Part shown: positions 55,523 to 64,000 of the stretch, piece by piece | Position numbering within the stretch: position 1 is the first letter of the stretch | How the letters are laid out: every line of letters begins with the position of its first letter | Source: Bufo bufo | Lineage: Eukaryota > Chordata > Amphibia > Anura > Bufonidae | Length of the DNA stretch: 64,000 bases | Direction of reading: 5' to 3' | Assembly (NCBI RefSeq): GCF_905171765.1 | Contig: NC_053390.1 | Coordinates: forward strand, 505,334,301-505,398,300 | Made by a program: the position numbers and the translations under genes | The notes under the pieces: model-generated | Database searches by the model: none | What the model was told of the DNA's origin: nothing | The model's input: the letters and a program-made list of their open reading frames with translations, nothing else

Positions 55523-56241
55523 ACACAGACGATACACCTCCCACAGAGGACAGCTTTTCGTTGCCTCTGGGCAGCCTGGCACACATGAGTGATTACATGC
55601 TGCAGTGTCTCCGCAACGACCGCCGAGTTGCCCACATTCTAACTTGTGCTGATTACTGGGTGGCCACGCTGCTGGACCCTCGTTACAAGGACAACGTACC
55701 GTCCTTAATTCCCTCACTGGAGCGTGATCGTAAGATGCGCGAGTACAAGCGCACGCTGGTAGATGCGCTGCTGGTAGCATTCCCACCTGACAGCGGGGGC
55801 ACAGTGGAAGCACAAGGCGAAGGCAGAGGACGAGGAAGAGGTCACCAACGCAGCTGGGGCACCGCCAACACCTCAGAAGGCAGGGTTAGCATGGCTGAAA
55901 TGTGGAAAAGCTTTGTCAGCACGCCACAACAACAAGCAGGAGGCAGCATTTCACCAACATGGTGGAGCAGTATGTGTGCACACGCCTACACGTACTGAAT
56001 GACGGCTCTGCCCCCTTCAACTTCTGGGTCTCCAAATTGGGCACATGGCCTGAGCTTGCCCTTTACGCCTTGGAGGTGCTGGCCTGCCCTGCAGCCAGTG
56101 TATTACATGTGTTTAGCACGGCAGGGGGCGTCATCACAGACAAGCGCAGCCGCCTGTCCACAGCCAATGTGGACAAGCTCACGTTCATTAAAATGAACCA
56201 GGCATGGATCCCTCAGGACTTGTCCGTACCTTGTCCAGAAT

Positions 56242-56859
56242 AGAAAAAGGGGGTCAGTCAGCACATCCCAAAGCGCAGGGGCACTTTGAATGGCTGAGAA
56301 CTAGACTGTTAAACAAAACATGTAATGCAACAGCTCACTGCAAACCAAATAAAGTACAAAATTGCATCATAATTGCAAATGTTATACTAATAAGTTAGAG
56401 ATGCTTGGCAAATCGTTTTGTACAAAATTATTTGAGCCCGTCTGCCGCGCGTCAAGGCGATCTCTAGTTAGACGGGTTCCTAACACTAATTTTTACCTGT
56501 TATGTGCCATGACGGCTATCATATAATTCAGAAAGTGCAGGTTCCACATTGTCCAGAATAGACATCTATAGCGGCACTAACCAGCCATTGTTTTACTGCA
56601 GAGCAATTGCTCATGTTTGTATTTTGGATATTTCACACTCTTTTGGAGTGTACCCTAATTTTAAAAAATAAAATTAAAACCAAAAACCTGTGTTGGCTAC
56701 CTCGTCCTTCTCCACCACCGCTTCCACCTACACCGCTACGTCCACCGCCTCCTCAAACTCCTACTCCTACTCCTTATGGAACTCCACCTCATAAATGATT
56801 TTTTTTATATTTATTTGTACGTGTTTTATTTTATACCATTTCACTACTTTGTCATTTAC
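56242..56859 (+). other. 3' untranslated part of the hAT pseudogene
   Basis: The sequence after the transposase stop contains AATAAA (56348-56353) and a C-rich tract (56700-56790, 'CCACCGCTTCCACCTACACC'). No further domain is seen. Confidence 0.6.
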
Positions 56860-57390
56860 ATTTTCAGGTGAAATTCACCAATTTTTGGGTGTATAGTACC
56901 ACTGCTATACCTAGTAGGCCGGTTAAAATAAAAATGGTCATTAACATTTTCTGGTGAAATTCAACAATTTTTGGGTGTATAGTACCACTGCTATACCTAG
57001 TTGGCCGGTTAAAAAATAAATAAATTGTCATTAACATTTTTGGCTGAAATTCACCAATTTTGGTGTGTTTAGTACCACTGCTATACCTAGTAGACCGGTA
57101 AAATAAATTAAAAAAATTGTCTGTTACATTTTCTGGTGAAATTAACAAGTTTTTGGGTGTATACTACCACTGCTATACCTGGTAGACAGTTTAAACAAAA
57201 AAAAAAATTGTCATTTACATTTTCAGGTGAAATTAACCAATTTTTGGGTGTATAGTACCACCTCTATACCTAGTAGACCGGTAAAATAAAAAAATAAAAA
57301 TTGTCAGTTACATTTTCTGGTTAAATTAACAAATTTTTGGGTGTATATTACCACTGATTTACCTAGTAGACAGGTTAAACAAAAAAAAAA
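56860..57390. repeat. Tandem array, about 90-120-bp unit, 3' of the hAT transposase
   Basis: About five or six units contain 'ACATTTTCTGGTGAAATT', 'AATTTTTGGGTGTATAGTAC' and 'CACTGCTATACCTAGTAG'. They differ by A-runs and short indels. It is the third unrelated tandem family within the element. Confidence 0.9.
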
Positions 57391-57394
57391 TATG

Positions 57395-58240
57395 AATAAG
57401 AAGGAAATATGCCGCACAAGAGTGACTAGGGAACAACGTGAGGTGCACCCTCTAACAGATGTCACCCAATCTGAAAGAGGAAATGATGTAGTAATAAATA
57501 ACGGTGGGGCACTCTCTATAGCAATGGGAACAGTGGATAATAGTACATAAAATTTATTAATATATCTAAAATGAGTCGTTCACAGTTAGTTATTTAAATC
57601 ATTCACAATAATAAATATAGCAGCATAGATAATAATATTGGGCATATTAGAACGACATTATGAATAAAATAAATAAGGTAGAATAAAATTGGTAATCCGT
57701 CAATAAGTACGTAGCATCCAAAAAATGTATATCAAAAATTTTTTTGTAAGTGTGCTCTGGGTATCCACAGTTAATTTCAGTTATTGTTTGTATCAATTGG
57801 ACTCCAATCATGGATGCAGGTTAATGTTAACTATAGGCAGAGCGGCGTCCCGCTCCTTAACCTGAGACAGCGGCGTCCCGCTGTAAATTTCAAAAAGCGA
57901 TTGCTTATTATCGTAGACACTTCGATCTTACCCGGTGGGCTTCGATGAAATCTCCTACCCTCATCTCGGTGCGCCTTCTATGTGTGTCGGTGCTCCGGTC
58001 CCGAGGGCTGTTAATATTCGGAGAGGATCCCACGCCAACACCGGAAGTCACGTAGGTTCGCTGAAGGTAGACTTCCCTTGTACAGCAGAAACCTCCCGCG
58101 GCTGGCGTTCTCAGATCACCGGAATAGTAGATTATGCTCCTCTTAAATCGATTGAAAGTATGTGTCTGTAGTTCAGTCGTGGGGGTCCGTACCAAACGCG
58201 TTTCGGGGTTTAACGAATCGACCCCTTCATCAGTGGTTGC
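57395..58240 (-). other. Possible Penelope-like retroelement fragment with a hammerhead-like core
   Basis: On the minus strand 58233-58201 reads CTGATGA, one A, GGGG, a 13-nt loop, CCCC, GAAA, followed by CGCGTTTGG. A GC-rich part follows (58190-57850), with 'GCGGGACGCCGCT' twice (about 57838-57885), then AT-rich sequence. The junction with the piggyBac tail is at about 58240 ('TTGGAAAT/GAGCAACC' on the minus strand). The layout matches the fragment near 934-961. No reverse transcriptase is seen. Confidence 0.4.
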
Positions 58241-58479
58241 TCATTTCCAAGTTTCAATTTCTCTACTTCTATAATACATAGTAATACCTACAAAAATAGT
58301 TATTACTTTACATTCCCCATATGTCTACTTCATGTTTGGATCATTTTGGGAATGATATTTTATATTTTGGGGATGTTACAAGGCTTAGAAGTTTGGAAGC
58401 AAATCTTGAAATTTTTCAGAAATGTTCAAAAACCCAATTTTTAGGGACCAGATCAGGTCTAAAGTCACTTTGTGAGGCT

Positions 58480-60380
58480 TATATAATAGAAAGCACCCAA
58501 AAATGACCCCATTCTAGAAACTACACCCCTCAAGCTATTCAAAACTGATTTTACAAACGTTGTTAACCCTTTAGGTGTTCCACAAGAGTTAATGGCAAAT
58601 GGAGATAAAATTTCAGAATTTAGATTTTTGGGCAAATTTTCCATTTTAATCTATTTTTTCCAGTAACAAAGCAAGGGTTAACAGCCAAACAAAACTCAAT
58701 ATTTATTGCCCCGATTCTGTAGTTTGCAGAAACACCCCATATGTGGCCATAAACTACTGTACGGGCACACAGTAGGGCGTAGAGGGAAAGGAGCACCATA
58801 TGGTTTTTGGAAGGCAGATTTTGCTGGACTGGTTTATTTACACCATGTCCCTTTTGAAGCCCCCCTGATGCACCCCTAGTGTAGAAACTCCATAAAAGTG
58901 ACCCCATCTAAGAAACTACACCCCTCAAGGTATTAAAAACTGATTTTACAAACTTTGTTAACCCTTCAGGTGTTGCACAAGAGTTATTGGCAAATGGGGA
59001 TGAAATTTGAGAATTTCACTTTTTTGCCAAATTTTACATTTTAACCCATTTTTTCCACTAACAAAGCAAGGGTTAACAGCCAAACAAGACTGTCACTTTA
59101 TTGCGCTGACTCTGCCGTTTACAGAAACACCCCATATGTGGCCGTAAACTACTGTACGGGCACACAGTAGGGCGTAGAGGGAAAGGTGCGCCATATGGTT
59201 TTTGGAAGGCAGATTTTGCTGGACTGGTTTATTTACACCATGTCCCATTTGAAGCCCCCCTGATGCACCCCTAGAGTAGAAATTCCATAAAAGTGACCCC
59301 ATCTAAGAAACTACACCCCTCAAGGTATTCAAAACTGATTTTACAAACTTTTTTTAACCCTTCAGGTGTTGCACAAGAGTTATTGGCAAATGGGGATGAA
59401 ATTTGAGAATTTCATTTTTTTGCCAGATTTTCCATTTTAACCCATTTTTCCCACTAACAAAGCAAGGGTTAACAGCCAAACAAGACTGTATCTTTATCGC
59501 CCTGACTCTGCCGTTTACAGAAACACCCCATATGTGGCTGTAAACTACTGTACGGGCACACAGTAGGGCGTAGAGGGAAAGGTGCGCCATATGGTTTTTG
59601 TAAGGCAGATTTTGCTGGACTGGTTTATTTACACCATGTCCCATTTGAAGCCCCCCTAATGCACCCCTAGAGTAGAAACTCCATAAAAGTGACCCCATCT
59701 AAGAAACTACACCCCTCAAGGTATTCAAAACTGATTTTACAAACTTTGTTAACCCTTCAGGTGTTGCACAAGAGTTATTGGCAAATGGGGATGAAATTTG
59801 AAAATTTCATTTTTTTGCCAAATTTTCCATTTTAACCCATTTTTTCCACTAACAAACCAAGGGTTAACAGTCAAACAAGACTGTATCTTTATTGCCCTGA
59901 CTCTTCCGTTTACAAAAACACCCAATATGTGGCCGTAAACTACTGTACGGCCACACGACGGGGCATAGAGGGAAAGGAGCGCCGTTTGGTTTTTGGGGGG
60001 CTGATTTTTATGGACCGGTTTATTTACACTGTGTCCTGTTTCAACCCCCCTGATGCACCCCTGGAGTAGAAACTCCCTAAAAGTGACCCCATCTAAGAAA
60101 CTACACCCCTCAAGGTATTCTAAACTGATTTTACAAACTTTGTTAACCCTTCATGTGTTGCACAAGGGTTAACAGCCAAACAAGACGGTATAGTTATTGC
60201 CCTGACTCTGGCGTTTACAGAAAGGTCATACACTACTGTACGGCCACACGGAGTGGCGTAGAGGGAAAGGAGCACCTTTTGGTTTTTGGTGGGCTGATTT
60301 TTATGGACCGGTTTATTTACACCGTGTCCTGTTTAAACCCCCCTGATGCACCCCTGGAGTAGAAACTCCCTAAAAGTGAC
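58480..60380 (-). repeat. Tandem B units of the piggyBac tail
   Basis: Units of about 300-370 bp contain 'GGGGTGCATCAGGGGGGCTT' (minus strand), 'TGTGCCCGTACAGTAGTTTA' and 'GGCTGTTAACCCTTGCTTTG'. The last two units (59870-60370) have diverged and partly lost the middle part. Each unit keeps an open minus-strand frame of 69-114 codons; see the rejected list. Confidence 0.88.
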
Positions 60381-61622
60381 CCCATTTTGGAAACTACGGG
60401 ATAAGGTGGCGGTTTTGTTGGGACTATTTTTAGGGTACATATGATTTTTGGTTGCTCTATATTACATTTTTGTGAGGTAAGGTTACCAAAAATTGAAATT
60501 CTGAAATTTCATCTCCATTTGCCATTAACTGTTGAGGAACACCTAAAGGGTTAATAAAGTTTGTAAAATCAGTTTTGAATACCTTGAGGGGTGTAGTTTC
60601 TTAGATCGGGTCACTTTTAGGGAGTTTCTACTCTAGGGGTGCATCATGGGGGCTTCAAAAGGGACATGGTGTCAATAAAAAAGGCCTTCCATGTCGGTCC
60701 TTTCCTTTTGCGCCCTGTCTTTTAGTGATACAGCAGTTTGTATGTGGCGTTTCTGTAAACTGCAGTATTGGGGTAATAAATATTAAGTTTTGTTTGGTTG
60801 TTAACCCTTGCTTTGTTACCGGAAAAAACGGATTGAAATGGAAAAGTGCCAAAAATAGCTGTTTTGGCACAGTTTTATTTTTTTTTGACAGTGTTAATCT
60901 GGGGGGTTAGGTCATGGGGTATTTTTATAGAGGAGATTCTTACAGACGCGGCGATATCTAATAAGTCTACTTTTTTACAATTATTTAGGTTTTAGATTAT
61001 ATTATCCTTTTTGATACAAATTTTTTAAAATTTTTTTTTCTTGCCGATAATCTCATTTTTTGCGGGATGAGAGGACGGTTTTATTGGCACTATTTTGGGG
61101 GCTGTATGACTTTTTGATCGCTTGCTATTAAATTTTTTGCTATGTAAGGTGACAAAAAAACGCGGCGATACCTAATAAGTCTACTTTTTTACAATTCTTA
61201 AGGTTTTAGACTATATTATCCTTTTTGATACAAACATTTTTTTTTGTATCTCTAAAGTATAAGAGTAATTTTTTTATTTTTTTAGCCGATAATCTCATTT
61301 TTTGCGGGATGAGAGGACGGTTTTATTGGCACTATTTTGGGGGCTGTATGACTTTTTGATCGCTTGTTATTAAAATTTTTGTTATGTAAGGTGACAAAAA
61401 AAGTTATTTTTTTGCACCGTTTTATATATATTTTTTTTGGACCATGTTAATCTGGGGGGTTAGGTCATGGGGTATTTTTATAGAGGAGATTATTACCGAC
61501 GCGGCGATACCTAATTTGTATACTTTTTTTAAATTATTTTAGTTTTTAATTTTTTTTTTGGTGTCTCAAGTCTGAGAACCAGTTTTTTTATCCGATAGTC
61601 AGTGCTAAATTGGGATATAAAT

Positions 61623-63367
61623 TTAGTACTCCATGGAAGTGTGGTACTCCCTGAAGCAACCGTCAATGCAGAGGCCCGGATGATCGGGGCACGTGTCGCA
61701 CTGAGTAGTGGTGTCCTTCCGTATCCCCCTCCTGCGACACACTCTGCAATTTTTTTGGGTTCGTCCCTTCTTTCCAGTATGGGGGACAACACCTGGAAAG
61801 TGTTGGCCAGGGACAATCCGGGCGCCTCCAGTTCCCGAGGTACTCCGGCCTGCTCTTTCCCGGTCCGAAAAGATCAGGGCCTTGAGGACTGCCTCATAGA
61901 ACTGAAGGAAAGTCCCTGTGTTGCCAGCGCTCCGGGACAGCACAAAACAGTTGTACCAGGCAACCTGCACCAAGTAGACCCCAACTTTTTTGTACCATGC
62001 CCGGGTTTTGCGCATGGCGTTATATGGCTTGAGGACTTGATCAGAGAGATCAACTCCTCCCATATACCGATTGTAGTCGACGATACAATCGGGCTTGAGG
62101 ACCGTTGCCGCGGTACCTCGCACAGGGACAGGGGTGATGCCGTTACCATGAATTGTGGACAGTACAAGGACATCCCTCTTGTCCTTATATCTGACCAGCA
62201 ACAGGTTTTCACTGGTAAGGGCACAGGTCTCACCCCTGGGGATAGGTACCTGGAGGGGTGGGCAGGGAGGCCGCATCCCACAAGCGGACGTGGATCTGGC
62301 GGCGAGGGACTGGAACAAGGGGATACTAGTATAAAAGTTATCCACGTACAGGTAATAACCTTTATCTAGCAGTGGGTGCATAAGGTCCCACACAAGTTTC
62401 CTGCTAACACCCAGAGTGGGGGGACATTCTGGGGGTTGAATACGGGAATCTCGCGCCTCGTACACACGAAACTTGTAAGTGTACCCTGAGGTACTCTCAC
62501 AAAGTTTGTACAGCTTCACGCCATACCTTGCCCGCTTTGAGGGAACATACTGGCGGAAAATGAGTCTCCCCTTGAACGAAATGAGAGACTCATCAACCGC
62601 GACCTCCCTTCCAGGTACATAGGCCTGTACAAATTTGGCCCCAAAGTGATCGATGACCGGCCGTATCTTATACAGACAGTCATAGGCAGGATCACCTTGG
62701 GGGGGACATGCTGCGTTATCTGAATAATGCAGGCATTTCCGGATGGCCTCAAACCGTGTACGTGTCATGGCCGTACTGTAAAGTGGGGTCTGGTAGAGGA
62801 CGTCCCCACTCCAGTAATGCCTGACACTAGGTTTCTTGACTATGCCCATGTGCTGCATGAGGCCCCAAAATGTCCTCATCTCGGCTGCACTGATCGGGGT
62901 CCAGCTACCGGGCCTAGCCAAAAAGGAGCCCGGGTGTTGAGCAACGAACTGTTGGGCGTACAGGTTCGTCTGCTCCACCATTAGATTTACCAGTTGGTCA
63001 CTGAAAAAAGACAAAAAAAGTCATATTCAGTGAAGCCCACTGTGGAAATCTGGATTCCTGATTGGCCTACAAACTCAGGAATCACAGGCTCAAATCGCTC
63101 TGGGGTACACCAGACAAGTTCACCGGCAGGGGGCTCCAGTGGATTTAACTGGTGGGCCGGAAAACTAGTACGAGCCCCAGAGCTGCTCATACTAGGGTGG
63201 GCCACAGGGTCCCTAGCATGGCGGTCCCCTTGCTCCGCCTGGCTAGATGATGAGGAGGACGCGGATGACAGCAGGAAAGTGGGGTCATCCTCGTCCTCAC
63301 TAGGACTCTCGGACTCAGAGGCAAGCTGGGCGTATGCCTCCTCGGCTGAGAACATCCGGCGGGCCAT
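61623..63367 (-). CDS. piggyBac transposase, frameshifted
   Basis: The N-terminal frame (63367-62990) is acidic and Ser-rich ('ASESESPSEDEDD'). It joins the main 463-codon frame (63014-61623) if one base of a T-run near 63010-63020 is skipped. In the main frame the DDD catalytic residues are D141 (VDESLISFKGR), D225 (YVDNFYTSIPLF) and D322 (GGVDLSDQ). A Cys-rich DNA-binding tail (C423, C426, C439, C442, C449, C453) closes it. PiggyBac enzymes excise elements precisely and insert at TTAA. Residues 246-260 (CGMRPPCPPLQVP) replace the usual conserved 'CGTxRxNRKG' block. The other frame there reads GLPAHPSRYLSPG, so paired indels scrambled this part. Total length, about 580, is normal. Probably inactive. 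Confidence 0.9.
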
Positions 63368-64000
63368 AGGGGAGTGTGTGTCTGCGTGTGTGTGTGTGTG
63401 CGTGTAAATCTTTATTCACGGTGCGTGTGTGTGGGGGCACGGGTGTTCACGTACTTATCCCTAAAACTAACAGAAAAAAAAAGACTAACTAAAAAAAGGG
63501 GGAAAAATGTAAAAAAAAAAATTCGAAACCGCTGATCAACCGTCCGAGGTTGATCAGCGGTGGGGTGTGCGATGCGCTAACAGTGGCCGGACGCTAAGAG
63601 TTCCGGCCACAGTCAGCGTACGCACATAAAAAAAAAAATGCCTGCGCCCCAAAAAAGTTGTGTGGGGGGGCAAGCGGCAGCACCCCTGGGGGGGGTCTAG
63701 GGTCACACAGCTGTGCTGTGGACCCCAGACACCCTACTTAGGGTGATGCAAGAAAACTTTTTTTTACCACTAACTTTCCCTTTATTTTCCCTGCCTAGCC
63801 CAATCTTTCCCTAGACTTTCCCTAATTACCTGCAGATAAGATGGGGGGTGCTGGGGCACAGATCGGGTCCTGGGGGCAGGGATGGGTGCTGGGGCACAGA
63901 TGGGGTGATGCTCCACACGTGCAGGCAGCGCTCCTCTCTCCTCGGGCTCCGGACACAAAAGGAGGAGGAGAGGAGTGCTGCTATGATTTGAATCTCCCGC
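63368..64000 (-). promoter_or_regulatory. 5' flank of the piggyBac transposase with hairpins
   Basis: Upstream of the start lie a (TG)n tract (63376-63402) and two perfect hairpins: 'ACCGCTGATCAACC..GGTTGATCAGCGGT' (63529-63562) and 'GTGGCCGGA..TCCGGCCAC' (63583-63612). A purine/C-rich region follows. Similar hairpins occupy the 5' part of the noncoding copies. I see no clear TATA box and no TIR before the window ends. Confidence 0.5.

Larger units (their letters stand above)
51415..56241 (+). pseudogene. hAT transposase pseudogene (BED finger, RNase H-like core, hATC)
   Basis: The open start (51415, 218 codons, Ser/acidic-rich) is followed in other frames by the expected blocks. A BED zinc finger (about 52240-52350; CTLC...HLSAKH) comes first. 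'VHLTTDTWTSNNGQGRYIS' (52815-52875) carries the first catalytic Asp, and VCDNGRNLVAALGLAG (53227-53275) the second. Then come CLAHVLNLVVQRF, 'CDVPTRWNSTLHMLARL' and, after a 1.5-kb insert, 'LLDPRYKD'. The hATC dimerisation block 'STAGGVITDKRSRLSTANVD' (56120-56180) is last. Such enzymes excise and insert hAT elements with 8-bp duplications. Frame changes occur near 52060, 52610-52800, 53150 and 55900, with stops between, so no protein is made. AATAAA lies at 56348. Confidence 0.9.
40635..57390 (+). mobile_element. Large hAT element, heavily invaded, right end not identified
   Basis: It starts TAGGGTTGAGCGAACCCGAA, the same terminus as the minus-strand fragment at 1-438. It carries a promoter-like 5' end, a tandem array of about 182-bp units, another of about 100-118-bp units, a broken hAT transposase, and a third array of about 120-bp units. 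Several elements are inserted in it: 42235-42923, 42928-~43470, 43674-~49343 and 54021-55522. I place the right limit at the end of the third array, because no matching right TIR or 8-bp duplication is visible. Confidence 0.65.
58241..64000 (-). mobile_element. piggyBac element with transposase, minus orientation, both ends incomplete
   Basis: The transposase (61623-63367) is followed on its 3' side by A-type units (60400-61560) and four to five B units (58480-60380), the same repeat families that fill the noncoding copies. The 3' terminus is cut at 58240 by the Penelope-like fragment. The 5' terminus lies beyond 64000. It is the only copy here with coding sequence and links the noncoding TTAA copies to piggyBac. 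Confidence 0.82.

Noticed and set aside
58620..59698. Repeated minus-strand frames of 69-114 codons beginning MGSLLW, also seen at 46191-46445
   Set aside because: They recur because the B unit is tandemly repeated. Frames are interrupted by small indels, stops fall at different places, and similar frames are open on the other strand, so coding is unlikely.
63004..63020. A 12-base GT...AG 'intron' that would join the two piggyBac transposase frames
   Set aside because: Far below the size of a vertebrate intron. A one-base change in the T-run explains the break more simply.

Overview
The window looks like intergenic or intronic DNA from a large, repeat-rich vertebrate genome. I infer an anuran amphibian. 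The reasons are one vertebrate Kelch-like (BTB-BACK-Kelch) exon with a eukaryotic splice donor, transposases typical of amphibians (piggyBac, hAT, Tc1/mariner), and very many palindromic MITEs with TTA/TAA or TTAA target duplications. There is no bacterial-style gene layout and no CRISPR, rRNA or convincing functional tRNA gene. Almost every base belongs to a mobile element, many nested inside one another. Family names come from recognised motifs, terminal repeats and target-site duplications (TSDs), not from database searches.

Layout. 1-10.3 kb: a hAT terminus, a possible Penelope-like fragment, a complete nonautonomous hAT carrying a minisatellite (TSD ATATGTAG), a deleted minus-strand LTR element (TSD ATCTT), a giant foldback, and a solo Ty3/gypsy LTR (TSD ACAAC). 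10.6-11.5 kb: the only likely host coding sequence, a Kelch-like exon. 12-19 kb: a palindromic hAT MITE and a 5.2-kb piggyBac-derived element bounded by TTAA that holds a MITE and a Tc1-like remnant. 19.7-27.6 kb: a run of palindromic 'TTTCACAC' MITEs, a seemingly identical 837-bp tandem duplication (844-bp period), and a broken Tc1/mariner transposase. 27.7-35.4 kb: an internally deleted Ty3/gypsy provirus (TSD AAGGG). Its 3' LTR is split by a solo LTR (TSD CCGC), itself split by a hAT element (TSD GATACAAT) that carries inverted tRNA-like sequences.

36-64 kb: foldback DNA with a 41-bp minisatellite, then a truncated piggyBac-derived copy, then a long hAT element. The hAT element has a promoter-like 5' end, three different tandem arrays and a degenerate BED-type transposase. 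It is invaded by a reverse-oriented piggyBac copy, nested TTAA palindromes and a 1.5-kb insert. After this come another Penelope-like fragment and a minus-strand piggyBac element whose transposase keeps its DDD residues and Cys-rich tail but is frameshifted. That element runs off the right edge.

Relationships. The piggyBac transposase copy shares its 3' tandem-repeat tail with the three noncoding piggyBac-type copies, so it marks the family that probably mobilised them. The hAT pseudogene and the hAT terminus at the left edge likewise share ends and a CCAAT/TATA promoter. The solo gypsy LTR at 8.0-9.4 kb belongs to the same family as the provirus at 27.7-35.4 kb. Apart from the Kelch-like exon, no interval shows host coding capacity.
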